The notes below the pieces were generated by a model. That model was not told where the DNA came from, searched no databases, and was given only the letters and a program-made list of their open reading frames with translations. Position numbers and translations under genes: made by a program. A stretch of 64,000 nt of DNA from Ditylenchus dipsaci. Taxonomy: Eukaryota; Nematoda; Chromadorea; Rhabditida; Anguinidae. Of the stretch, positions 44,740-55,760 are shown one piece after another (the first letter of the stretch is position 1; the number at the start of each line of letters is the position of its first letter). The stretch covers positions 434,001 through 498,000 of the forward strand of contig SADC01001285.1 of the NCBI GenBank assembly GCA_004194705.1, given 5' to 3'.

Positions 44740-44900
44740 GAACAAAAAAATCTCCAAAAATCAGGATTTCGAACAAAAAATCTCAAAAAATCAGGATTTC
44801 GAACAAAAAACAGGAAATTCCTGATTTTTGGCGATTAAAAATCAGGATTTGAATCGAAAAATCAGGAAATTCCTGATAAATCAGGACATCTGCGCACCCT
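44740..44900. repeat. Short tandem array around AATCAGGATTTCGAACAAAA
   Basis: Five to six imperfect units of AAATCAGGATTT, including inverted versions (CAGGAAATTCCTGAT). Low complexity, no coding signal. Confidence 0.65.
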
Positions 44901-45313
44901 GCGCCGGTATATTTTTGTCACCACAGTTTTCTATTGATTTTACGTTTTGGTAAAGTACTGGCAATCTGACACCAATTTATTAGCCTGTTTTAAGAGGTTT
45001 TTATAATGTATTTAGTTGTAAAACATACGTAAAACACTTTTAAGGGCGGCAAGCCATTTTCGCGCCAAAATTTTTTTGACTAAAAATGACCAAAACCATG
45101 ATAGCCACCCTATGGTCGAAAAATCAACTTTATCGAAAGTGGATAAACAAAAGTTCATTTTTGTTTTTTACAAGGTGTATATATTAGTTAACATCCTTGT
45201 TCATGACCGCCCCTACTGCATAAGAAGCCCTATTATTAGAGATGGCCTCGGGACAGGACGGGAATCCCGTCCCGTCCCGAAGGGATTTTAGGGCTTGTAA
45301 CGTCCGGTGTCCG

Positions 45314-46134
45314 TGTCAAAACCCAAGCTTCCTGCCCTGAAGGGAAACTTCGGTAGTGACAATACTACAGGGTGATGTTCTGGTCGGAAAGTTCCTATTG
45401 AACTTCCCTCGATAAATCGGAACCTTTTAGGGTTTCGATTTACCGCCTCGTGGAATCTTTTTATGATTCCCTAATTTGGATACAGTTCTAGTAAATAAAA
45501 TTAAATAAAATTAACTTTATTTACTCCAATCACACAAAATAATAAAGCAAAAAAAAAAAGGTTCAAGCGACGCGCTCCGTTTTGACGGTAATTATATTTT
45601 TATAAATTATGAACCCGATCACTGGGATCGGGGATATTTATACCCTCGTTTACTCCCTCGCAGGGGTGGGGCTTGACGATCTCAGATAAAACCTGCCATA
45701 TTTTTCGCCCACTTTGGGTGATGAAAAATATGCTAGGTTTCTGTAAAATTCTACCAGCTTCCAGCTGGTGAAAGACTTATCATGTTTTCCACCCAGTTGG
45801 GTGTTTTGAAAGACATGATTAGTCTTTCCCCGCTGGAAGTTTCTATCAGCCTTTGTTATCACAAAGGCACTAGTTTCCATTATTTGGACAAACTGGCCAA
45901 ATAACAATTATGGCTTTGGCCATCAGCAAATAACAATCCCATATGGGAAAATATGATAAGATATTCACCCTTGGGTTGGGTATTAGTCAGCAAAACAACT
46001 TGCTGTTTCATTAAACAATAACTTCGCCAAGCAAACCCAAAAATTGGGGAAAACGCATCAAAATTAAAAATAACCAATTACTCTCATTGGGCTACTCTCA
46101 ATGGGTGAAGCTTTCTTTAATCGCATCCGCGACA
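45314..46134 (-). repeat. 3' LTR of the BEL/Pao element
   Basis: 821 bp, TGTCAAAACCC at the plus-strand left and CCGCGACA at the right. Nearly identical to 49,396-50,205. It contains AATAAA-like AAATAAAATTAAA tracts and paired CATGATTAGTC/GACTTATCATG short inverted motifs. Confidence 0.9.
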
Positions 46135-47589
46135 CTCCGTGGCCAGGCAAAAGAAGTTGTGAGACTCCAAGGGTAGCACTGAGAGACTGAGGATGAATTT
46201 CAGGGGCTTTATGACAAGCACCAGTCTAGCTGTTCAGGTGCTGGCTGGATGGTTAGATCTTGCTCAATGCTTTCATGGACAGCATCGAGGGGCAGTCATT
46301 GAGTTTCAGCAACAGTAGCTTATGTGGACAGCAAAAAATGGTGCAATATCTGTGCCTGGAGATCAGCCCTAGGTGGGTAAAGAAGATTTTTCTTGCTGTA
46401 TCAGAGTCTGGTGCAAGCTGATGTTTCCTCGAGCAGAGGGGAAGACAGGACAAAGCTGAAGAGATCTTGCCTTTCCACAGTCATTGTTAGAAGGTGCCGA
46501 TGGATTGAGGGAGATCAGGCTGCATTTGAATGGTGGACTTCTAAGCGAAGCATTTTGTCGCGATAAATTTTGAACAACCATTATGCAGGTCAAAACCATG
46601 TGATTACTAAAAATCCCTACGTGGGCTTACAAATTACAGAGTATGAAATAAATATTTGCCAACACACGTCGGCTACTTGAAATAATCCTACCTAGTTTAA
46701 TTTTATGTGTTTTTAGTGTAAAAAAGTAATTTTATTTAGATTTTTTGATGAAAAAGTGGTGATTTTGGTGAAATAATTTTTTATATAAAAACAGGTTGAA
46801 TACTATTTTAGTATTCTGAGGGTGTCCCTATATGAGCAAACCCTGAAATGACCTTGATCAGGATGTTCATTAGTTAGTATATTTTTAAAAAGTTCAATAA
46901 AACTTTTAGTGAAATGTAGCCCTGTAGGGGAGTGGTTGTATTAAATTCGAATTTATTTTATGAAAATTGTCCTAAAAAAGGAGGTTTTGATATGAATATT
47001 TCCCTTCTTTTTGGGCTATGTGAACAATAATTTCATACCCTTCTTCTAAATTGGGATTATTATGGCTGAGTTTTGCCTATTTTTATCCCAATTTGAAGGA
47101 AGGTCGATGACTCCACCATCTATCCAAAAAATGGTTTAGTACTGCTTTGTTTAGTAGTTGCCCACAAGATAGATGATTAATCCTTTTCACAGGCGTTCTC
47201 TTTTTGTAAGAGAGGGACCCAGGCACAGAGTGCTGAGACCAAAGCAGAGGAGACTAATCTCCTTGACTCATTCCTCCGCTTTACAGAGGAAATGTAAACA
47301 ATGCCCTCCACTGGGAGGAGAAGTGGGTGGGCATCAGTTGGCCTACTGAGGAGTTCCACTTATTGATTACACACAATTGTGTGTAGTTTTTATTACCCTG
47401 AGTGGGTTGTTATTTTTTTTTATTATTTATTTTGAATACCTTGTTTTAGATAACCATGCCTTTTTAGGATAGGCGGATTATTTGTTAAGGGTTTTTAAAA
47501 TAATTCAACCCTTGGATGAAAAGGGGGAAAATGAAAAAGGGGAAAACCCACTAGGGGTGTCACACATTTCAAAAAAATAACCAACCTGA
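46135..47589. other. Non-coding interior of the BEL/Pao element
   Basis: Where pol would normally be. No RT, RNase H or integrase motif was found in any frame. A hairpin-like GGGTATGAAATTATTG arrangement sits near 47,030. This could be unrelated captured sequence or a deletion scar. Confidence 0.6.
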
Positions 47590-49335
47590 CCATCAGCAGC
47601 TTTCATAGCCAGGGTCTGCCATCTTCCACTCCTGGTATATCCGGTCTTCTGGGTTGTCTTCTACATCGGAGTCACCGCGGTTAAACGCTAAGTCTTCTTC
47701 CAGTGGATCCGGCGGTTCTTTGTTCTTCTCGGTGACCAAGTTGCTCTGGTGGAAGGGCGGGGATGGATCCTCAAACCGAACACTATTAAGTGTCGGTTTT
47801 GTGTCATGGGTCCCTGTTTTGGGTACCAAACTTTTGACGGTCAGTGAAAAGGGTATAATTAGAGTTATTCCCTTTTTTACAGATTAACCGATGGTGGTTA
47901 CCCGTACAGGTCCGGCATGTCGCCAAGTACTTCCTAAACGGGTGGTCTCTGCTTAGACACCTGAAGCACCTACCCTGGCTCTGTAGGATATCACTTCTTT
48001 GCTGGGTGTTTTTAGTGCACCGAGCAGAAAAGTGGTCATCTCCGCAGAAAAGACAAGGCTGCTTGGGTCTTTTGCCACTTCAGTGGAATAGGGTGTATAA
48101 ACCGTTTTTTCGGTTTGGTTCGTGTTCAACCTACTCCTGGCAGGCTCCTCGTTGACCATTGGTTGGCCATCTAGTGAAGCAACCGCGTAAGGGGATAATC
48201 CTTTTTAGGTAAGGTAGAGTATCTGAGTCACCCTCGAAAGGGCTGTGAAGCTCACCTCTCGGGAGTTTCCAGTATCTGTCGAGTTCCTTTGTAAGGCTCG
48301 ACCAATTTCTTCTTCTTCTTGGACTATTTGCCTGAGCTTTTGCCAAAAGCGGGTCATAGTCCAAGGAGAGGCAGCGGAAGTAGTCCGCTTTCCTTCATAA
48401 TAACCTTATTAGAGAAGGGGTAAGCTTATCTTGCAAATTAGCCAGAAGTGGACGAGAATTCAGATTTTCGCCACCTCTTTCTAACTGGGCACAGATAAGG
48501 TCGATTTCGTCAATAAATCGACGTAAATCAGCCATATCCCTAACTCTGGCACCGACTGCAACCGGTGGTAGAGAGAATCTAGGATGACCGATGGATTGCC
48601 AAACTCTGCACGGAGTTTTGCAATCGCTTCGGAGTAAGATCCTCCCTCAGTGGGTAGCCCTGCCACTAAAGTTAGAGCTCGACCAGTGAGGCTTTCCAGT
48701 AGGTAGATGAATTTTGCTACCGGTGATACCTCATTATCCGGTCTGTCGTGGACCGAATAAGAGAACCTGTCCCAAAAACCGGGCCAGTTACTAGGTTCTC
48801 CATTAAAGGTAGGCAGGCTTATTTGTGGGAGATTAGGTTGTACTGCCGGGGTCTGCACTACAACTTGGGGGGTACCCTGAAATGGGATTCCCGGAAAAAT
48901 TGGGTGTGGACGAGTAGGCGTCTGTCTGAACAAACCATACCCACTGGTTGGTGGGCCGGGACAGGTGGTGGGATTAGCTTTTTCCACCTTTAATTGCCCT
49001 TTCAAGGATTTTAGGTAGGTGCGGCAGTCTTCTAGGAAAGAGGGTACCGGGTGATTTTCCAGGAACTGGTCCATGAATTGATCATCGCGGACCGCTCGTT
49101 AACCCCATCCGGAGACGGAGGTCACCCCAGTCCGAGTACCCTTTAAGTACTTGCTGGTATAACCGGCAGTAAAGTCCTCTTGGGCTTCTTCGAGGCGAGA
49201 AATATTCTCTTTTACCTCATCAACTCCCCCTTGGGGTAGGTCTTGGGGTATGGCTGTGGCGACCCGATGTCGTCGTCTAACAAGACTTCGGCCTTCTGAA
49301 TGCCAAAGCCATGATTTCCTAATAAATCGGGACAT
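47590..49335 (-). CDS. gag: BEL/Pao gag polyprotein (frameshifted as written)
   Basis: Binds retrotransposon RNA and forms the particle. Minus-strand blocks in order: an N-terminal part (49,335-49,099) with a basic RRRHRVA stretch; the Pao gag domain (49,074-48,481) with ISLPTFNGEPSNWPGFWDRF, FIYLLESLTGRAL and YSEAIAKLRAEFGNPS; a linker (48,364-48,131); then knuckles near 48,045-47,885: CLFCGDDHFSARC (CX2CX3HX4C), RCFRCLSRDH and CRTCTGNHHRLIC. It ends with an acidic tail (47,829-47,593, stop at 47,593). At least four one-base shifts break the frame. Given the error pattern in the LTRs, these may be assembly errors, so an intact gag is possible. Confidence 0.82.
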
Positions 49336-49395
49336 TTTTCAACTTTTTTGAGGGGGGACGCCCAAAAAGGTCAGAAATCGTCCCTGCCGGGGCTT

Positions 49396-50205
49396 TGTCA
49401 AAACCCAAGCTCCTGCCCTGAAGGGAAACTTCGGTAGTGACAATACTACGGGTGATGTTCTGGTCGGAAAGTTCCTATTGAACTTCCTCGATAAATCGGA
49501 ACCTTTTAGGGTTTCGATTTACCGCCTCGTGGAATCTTTTTATGATTCCCTAATTTGGATACAGTTCTAGTAAATAAAATTAAATAAAATTAACTTTATT
49601 TACTCCAATCACACAAAATAATAAAGGCAAAAAAAAAAGGTTCAAGCGACGCGCTCCGTTTTGACGGTAATTATATTTTTATAATATGAACCCCGATCAC
49701 TGGGATCGGGATATTTATACCCTCGTTTACTCCCTCGCAGGGGTGGGGCTTGACGATCTCAGATAAACCTGCCATATTTTTCGCCCACTTGGGTGATGAA
49801 AAATATGCTAGGTTTCTGTAAAATTCTACCAGCTTCAGCTGGTGAAAGACTTATCATGTTTTCCACCCAGTTGGGTGTTTTGAAAGACATGATTAGTCTT
49901 TCCCCGCTGGAAGTTTCTATCAGCCTTTGTTATCACAAAGGCACTAGTTTCCATTATTTGGACAAACTGGCCAAATAAACATTATGGCTTGGCCATCAGC
50001 AAATAACAATCCCATATGGGAAATATGATAAGATATTTCACCCTTGGGTTGGGTATTAGTCAGCAAACAACTTGCTGTTTCATTAAACATAACTTCGCCC
50101 AAGCAAACCCAAAAATTGGGGAAAACGCATCAAAATTAAAAATAACCAATTACTCTCATTGGGCTACTCTCAATGGTGAAGCTTTCTTTAATCGCATCCG
50201 CGACA
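49396..50205 (-). repeat. 5' LTR of the BEL/Pao element
   Basis: 810 bp direct copy of 45,314-46,134. Differences seen are one-base gains or losses, mostly in homopolymers (for example AACTTCCCTCG against AACTTCCTCG). No substitution was noticed. Confidence 0.9.
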
Positions 50206-50399
50206 TCCCGTCCCGGAATGATTTTCCGATTTTTCCTTCATTTTTCCTTTATTTTTCCCTTATTAATGGGTCGGGACGTCCCGTCCCGTCCCGAAGGGTT
50301 TTAGGCCTTGTCCCGTTCCCGATGTCCCTCCCGAAATTTTTTAAAGTAAATTTTGTCCGTCCCGTCCGAAATAGGCCATTTGCCATCTCTACCTATTAT

Positions 50400-50574
50400 G
50401 CACGTTCCGTGCTATGTAGTCTTTTAATCGAATGTTTTGCTTCTAAGGTGCGTTGGGTGCGCAGTTCAACTCCAAGCCCCTGAGCCTCTCGCCCCCGAAA
50501 CTTATTGTCATTCGAAATGTATTGAAATGTATTGAAATGTAAATATTTTGAAGCTATGTTTGTCTTTAATTAAT
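50400..50574. repeat. Half family B core
   Basis: TTCTAAGGTGCGTTGGGTGC then GCAGTTCAACTCCAAGCCCC resembles the left half of the family B core. The right half is absent. Confidence 0.55.
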
Positions 50575-50715
50575 CGACAAAAATTGTATCGACGAAAATA
50601 TGCCAGTGACGAAAATTAGGGCGACGAAAATCATGGGCGACGAAATTGTGGCGACGAAAATATGCCGGCGACGAAAAAATGTTGGCGACGAAAAAATGTG
50701 GCGACGAAACGGCCT
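50575..50715. repeat. Minisatellite, GCGACGAAAATATG units
   Basis: Eight units of 14-17 bp (CGACGAAAATATGCC, GACGAAAATTAGGG, GACGAAAATCATGGG and similar). The open minus-strand frames across it are an artefact of the repeat. Confidence 0.85.
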
Positions 50716-51012
50716 GTACCCCTTCTTGGGACATCTCTGAATTTTGCAGCAAATTTTTGTTCCGTCTTTTAATACCGTTTTTATAAGTTTTGCAGTCAAC
50801 TTGTCGACATTTGTCACTTCTGGGAAGGGCTTTAATTAGAACTCAGTTTTTGAAAAAAATTAAAAAAAAAACGTGAAGGGGTTTTAGCGCCGTTTTGTCG
50901 TAACGTATTTTTTGTAGATATATATATTTTAACCACACTGCACCATTCATCTCAGGTCATGTCAAAAAGTGGCAAAATGTTAAATGTTGTTGCAAAGCTT
51001 GCTTGTTTTGTT

Positions 51013-51324
51013 TCATGCACTAAGCAGCGTGCATTTAACAAACACTGCTGCTCCATTTAGGTTGGTGCCAGCCAAAATTGCCGAAAATTGCTTCTCCACC
51101 CATTTACTGCCCTCCTTTGTGATGGCCAACCAGTCGCCTGCCCCCTTCATTCCAATTATATTGGACTGAATTGGCTGAAGTGCTGATGCAAAGGTAGTTG
51201 CACGGCAATCTGAGAGGGCAGGGTTGTACTTGTGCAAACTGCAATGTATTGTGGTTGTCTGCTTGAGGCCCCAAGAAATAATGGTGTTGTTGCTAAAAAA
51301 CAGAGAGCTTCTCTTGTCAGCCAA
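51013..51324 (-). CDS. Open frame of unknown function
   Basis: A 103-codon minus-strand frame (MADKRSSLFFSNNTI...GDWLAITKEGSKWVEKQ...). It does not overlap a visible repeat, and its composition (aromatic and charged residues, no low complexity) is gene-like. An upstream partner 51,156-51,344 overlaps in another frame. I do not recognise it; it could be one exon of a larger gene or chance. Confidence 0.3.
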   Translation of the reverse strand: MADKRSSLFFSNNTIISWGLKQTTTIHCSLHKYNPALSDCRATTFASALQPIQSNIIGMKGAGDWLAITKEGSKWVEKQFSAILAGTNLNGAAVFVKCTLLSA

Positions 51325-52975
51325 ATGTTTATGAGGCAGTCCATTTCCAGAGCTCCTTTAAGCAGCAGGGCAGGCAGCTAAGATTGTCCTGCGCGGGAAA
51401 TGGCAAGGAAAGTGGGTCGTCAAGCTGTAGGATGGATGGAGTATAACCTCCGGCTTCCCCTCCTTTATCTTCTTTGTTGAATAAAGAGGGTACAGTTTTT
51501 GGCCTCTTACACCAAATTATTTATTGAGGAGCAATAATGCGAGCTTCTTTCGGAACAATAAAAATAGCTAGAAACTTTAGACTTCTTAACGTTAATGACT
51601 GAAAGCGCAAAGCTATTAAATGTGCTGTTCTTTCGCCTAAACACTGGACAATACTCTACGATTGAAATAATTGGAATTACCGTATTGACCCAAATAATAA
51701 GCTCCCTAAAAGTGACAAATGTATCTATTTTTAGCAGGCCTCGAAAAGCTTACCAATAGCAGAAATAAATGGGCTAAATCGAGAAAACCAAGGATCTAAC
51801 GAAAGAGTATTATACAACCAGAAGTCGAATAGCTGAAAAGAGGGTGAATGAGGAGAAATTAGATTCCAAAATTAGACTGGTCACTTTTGGGGAGTGCGAT
51901 TATTAGAATATATACAGGGTGGTCAAAGAATTTCTGACGCTTTTGAACAGCTATAAATTGTTTTTGAACATACATTCCGAAAGGTCGAAACTGAAAAATG
52001 CCGTCTTTTGACTGAAAAGTGGTCGTCTTTTTTCTTTGTGCAAAGAGATAAATATCTAAAAACATTTCTTTTTTTTTTCTAAAGTTCTATCACTATTAGG
52101 TAAGCCCTGCTGCTCTATTTTCTAATGGAGTAAGTTACGTTTGTTGCAATATCTTTGCAAATGTAGCACAAAAAGGTGAAAGTATGAATCGTATATTTTT
52201 CCGACATGCTTCAATACTTCAACGTTTTTACGCTGAATTTTGCAGAGATGTTGTAGCAAATAGTGAGCCATTTAAAAACTAGAGTCACAAGGCTACCTAA
52301 TATTTACTATCACGTAGTATTCACTTGGGTTGGATTTTTTAATAGAGAATACCTTTGTCCAGGATTTTTTTCGAGGCATATTTTACCTAATCAGTGTGTT
52401 CACAGATGTTCGGAGTTGGAGTAATAATGGAGTAAGCTGCTGTTTTTTTTGACACACCAAATTTTTTTTGTACATTTTTATCATTTAATCAGGCCTTCAT
52501 ATGGTTAATCAATCAGAAAAGGTTGCTTCATACACCAGAAATTCTTAATAATAATCCGTTTTTTGTTCTTTCATGGCAACAAAAAAATTAAAACTTGAAC
52601 CTTCAGAGTGCTCTATGTGCTGTTTTTTTGTGCTGTGAAACGGTATTTATTAAAGCTGACCCAGTTTGGACAACTGAAATGGGGTGGAAATGGTCAGAAT
52701 GTTTTAATTTCTCTGTGTAACGATGTTTGTGGTTTTAATATTTTCCTTCTAGCAATTAGTAATAACCTAAATGCATTCTGACTGCAACCTTTTAACTTGA
52801 TTAAGCTGCCAATTGCTCTTAGCTTAACCATAAATCCTGTCACCCAGCTATATACTTTATCGTCGTTTCTGCTCAAGCAGGAGCTATAATTATTGCTCCA
52901 GAATATTTTTCTTTCTTAAATCCAAGATTTTTTTGTGCTTAAAACTTCATTTTTATTCGGTGTCAAAAATACAAA
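51325..52975. other. Intergenic DNA
   Basis: Holds a CCGTA-like MITE (about 51,680-51,905; TTACCGTATTGACCC start, ATTAGAATATATAC end) and a mariner-like end, ATACAGGGTGGTCAAAG, at 51,911. The rest is AT-rich without a gene. Confidence 0.45.
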
Positions 52976-52977
52976 CA

Positions 52978-53289
52978 ATTAGAATTTCAGAATTACTATA
53001 ATTGCTACTTAATTAGATGTCAGCCCGAGGAGGTCGTCCTCCCGCTAGCTTCTAACACTGCTAACCACACACTGCCTCTTCCTCGACCAGCCATGCCAAG
53101 AATCCGTTGGTGTTTCGGGTCGTCCACACCCAGAGAACTGTCCCACATTAAACAAAGTGTCGAGGAAGCGCGTTTGTATCAGCAGTTAGCAGTGGCAGTC
53201 AACCACTGGACAATGGGACAAAGAAGAGAGCAGAGCAAACGCAGGGCCGCGGCATCTCCTACTACAAGAGACAGGCTAGATCTATAACA
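52978..53289 (+). CDS. Probable terminal exon of an unrecognised plus-strand gene
   Basis: After a TTAATTAG 3' splice-like site the frame reads QPEEVVLPLASNTANHTLPL, PRIRWCFGSSTPRELSHIKQ, EEARLYQQLAVAVNHWTMGQ and a basic tail RREQSKRRAAASP, stopping at 53,289. GC content and codon choice are higher than the surroundings, as in the IFT88 exons. I do not recognise the protein. Upstream exons were not found. The frame could instead start at the ATG at 53,093. Confidence 0.4.
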
Positions 53290-53884
53290 CCTGCTGGCAA
53301 GAGTTATATTTTGAAAATGAAATTTTTATTTTAAAAATGTAACTTTTAGGAGATAAAATCGATTTCATGGCTTTGGTTAGTTTTTATTATTTCCACGCGA
53401 TAATTCTGATTATAAAGTCGGACAAATTTTATCGAAAATGTGGTAAGTACCTAGGGTTGGCATTTGTCAGTATCCCGGAATTTTTTCCGGACAAGTAGGA
53501 TGATTTCAGACAATTAGAGACTAAAATGTATTTATCGCAACTTCAATCAAAACCAACACCAAAATTATCATCAATTTGCGGTTGAATTAAGACCGAAATT
53601 AGAAAGAGACTTGTTTCCTTTTAATTATATCTAACCAGGTTACAGACGACTCTTTATATACTCCTCCCTGGGTGATTTTCTAGAGTGGATTTCTGCCTAA
53701 GGTACGACGATTTTTATACTTAATTGTGAAATTTTTTAGCAGATGTAATTTATTTTTCTAGTTACTAAACTTAGATTCCTGGTACTTCTGCTGTCCCCTC
53801 CCCGTGCCTATTTTTAAAAGTAACCCGAAATCAAGTTCTAAACTATTTCAAAAAAAGCATGCATACTAGGCATTGTTTAAAAAA

Positions 53885-54118
53885 GCCATTGCCGTCTACG
53901 ACAACGGTTGGTCCCCCGCCAATTCAAAAAATCCGAATTCATTGAACTTCTCGTATCGGATTGTTTTAACTTGGTTTTTTTACACAACTATACCTAAAAT
54001 AAAATTCTAGGCCTTGTTTTTTAGAAACCAAGTTGAAAAATCTGTACAGAAGTTGAATGATTAGGCGAACATTTTTGAAATTGGCGGGTCGAATTCAGAG
54101 CGCGTGGCCGTGGCCTTT
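53885..54118. repeat. Foldback element, family F, copy 3
   Basis: AATTCATTGAACTTCTCG pairs with TACAGAAGTTGAATGATTAG. Outer GCCATTGCCGTC and GTGGCCGTGGCC match copy 1 at 3,510-3,751. Confidence 0.7.
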
Positions 54119-54329
54119 GAAACGTATCATTTTTACTTTTATTAACTTTTTTATTTTATGTAATCGAAAATACCTTAAAATGTCCATCTACCTCTATTGG
54201 GGTGGTAGGCTATTTTTAACAAAATTTCAAGATTTTAGTTTAGAAGTGTTTAGAATGCTTCCCGATATGTAGAGCAAAAAAAAGATTTTAGAACATGATT
54301 TTTGGTTAACTTTTGAATAATAAGGCGGG

Positions 54330-55760
54330 GGAACAGCAGAAGTACCAGATCCAATTTTACAGTCGTTTTGCGAATGAAATAGTTTTACAATTAAGACCCA
54401 CGGCACCTGATATAGCAATCCTTGTTTTGGATAATAGAAGGCACTATACGACAGTCGACTGTGGTAACCTTTCCCTATCCTATTTGTTCAATTTTTTAGC
54501 CATTGAAAATAGACCAGACAATTGTCCTATTTGTGGGACAACTGTCCATCACCCAATTTAATAGTATCCAACTCTCGATCTTTTAAATTCAGGCTCTCCA
54601 CACCAAGGGAATTCTCCATCTAAAAATATTCGGCGGACCAAAGAGCTATGATGCTAAAATCAATCACAAACCAGATGCCAAGTCCGTCACCACTTCTATA
54701 TATCTGATAAACCAGGTTTGGTCCCACACCAAAAGCATACAGCATACCAAAAAACAAATCACTAACATGACTAATTTTGAAGCCAGCCTTGTAAACCACA
54801 AAGCAGTGGCAGCAGAATATGATGGGCAATCATATAGGCAAATCTAAAAGCAGTCGGTTGTCCGATGACGCTAGCAGTGGAGCCAGATATAGTGCAGGAC
54901 AGAGCCATAGACTTCCATAGAAAAGCAGCTGCTGCCATAAAATTAATCAAGGAGACAGGTAGCAAGGACAAAAAAGCGGCCAAAGCAAGCAGTAAGGCAG
55001 CTAAGGGGTAAATTGAGAGCTACCGTATTCCTGCAATTTCTCACACCCCTGATTCCAAAAACTCGTTTTTTAATATGGTGTTTTTCGCTCAAGAGTGGTC
55101 TTCCAAATTTCTAATAGAGGCCGCGAGGCTTATATTTTTCGAACTCCTAAAAATCTTGAAATTGTAACTAAAAAAGTATTGGTATAAATAATATTATAGT
55201 GTGGGCAATTGTAATTTTTCAATTATTCAGGGCACTCCCAAAAAGAGCAAAGAATCGGTCAAATCAAAAGCTACTGACGACAAGAAAACCAAAAAGAGTG
55301 TGGAAAAGAAGGAAAAGTGGAGAAAAAGAGCCACTAGAAGAAAAGTTCCAGGAGCTGTCCACAGAGACTGGCCAGAAAATAGTGTTGCTCAACCAAACCC
55401 ACGAGGATTCCACCAATGAAAAAGCGGTGAGAGTGCCGGCAGTCAGGGCACATGATGATGCTAGGTTAGGAAAATCGGTTTACCACTACTTATACGAGCT
55501 AAAAATATTAGAATTTTTAGCGAAGTTCCCTTGACGACGAAGAGTTGGCGGCTAAACCAAGTGAAGCCAAGCTACCTGCTGTAACTGATAATCAAAAGAA
55601 GAGAATAGCAATGTGGATTCAGCAGAAGCTAACTCCAAATCCACGTAAAACGCTGAAAACAACGAGGCTAGAACACTTTCTCCACTGCAGGAAACTCAAG
55701 ATAGTGGCAGATCCACATAGTAGTCAATGTGAACATGATGATTTTATACAACAATATTAG
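54330..55760 (+). CDS. Probable multi-exon gene of unknown function, lysine-rich
   Basis: Candidate plus-strand exons: about 54,330-54,560 (RPTAPDIAILVLDNRRHYTT, DNCPICG); 54,593-55,007 (HTKGILHLKIFGGPKSYD, KSVTTSIYLINQ, later PDIVQDRAIDFHRKAAAAIK); 55,231-about 55,463 (GTPKKSKESVKSK, then EEKFQELSTETGQKIVLLNQ in a shifted frame); about 55,530-55,760 (QKKRIAMWIQQKLTPNPRKT, LEHFLHCRKL), ending at 55,760, with AATAAA soon after. Each exon follows a TTCAG or similar tract. Frame shifts near 54,845 and 55,320 look like the indel errors seen elsewhere. I do not recognise the protein, and the first exon may belong to another gene. Confidence 0.5.

Larger units (their letters stand above)
45314..50205 (-). 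mobile_element. BEL/Pao LTR retrotransposon, internally deleted (gag only)
   Basis: Two direct LTRs (45,314-46,134 and 49,396-50,205) bounded by TG...CA enclose about 3.3 kb. The gag-like protein on the minus strand has the Pao-type domain (LPTFNGEPSNWPGFWDRF) and three Cys/His knuckles, which place it in BEL/Pao. No protease, reverse transcriptase, RNase H or integrase was found, and the interior is too short for a full pol. Flanks read GTCCG and TCCCG, a possible imperfect 5-bp duplication. Inserted in a hAT MITE. Confidence 0.88.
45237..50391. mobile_element. hAT-type element split by a BEL/Pao retrotransposon
   Basis: Starts TAGAGATGGCCTCGGGAC and ends GGCCATTTGCCATCTCTA. Flanked by an 8-bp duplication, CCTATTAT (45,229-45,236 and 50,392-50,399). 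Remaining hAT sequence (45,237-45,313 and 50,206-50,391) is a GTCCCGTCCCG-rich non-coding stretch. Excluding the insertion it was about 263 bp, hence a MITE. Confidence 0.85.

Noticed and set aside
48748..48993. Plus-strand frame opposite gag
   Set aside because: Shadow of the minus-strand Pao gag domain.
49380..49395. Primer-binding site next to the BEL/Pao 5' LTR
   Set aside because: The sequence downstream of the LTR on the minus strand (AAGCCCCGGCAGGG) has no clear TGG start and I could not match it to a tRNA 3' end.
50566..50817. Minus-strand frames with repeated RRHIF/FVA
   Set aside because: Minisatellite of GCGACGAAAATATG units; both overlapping frames are repeat artefacts.
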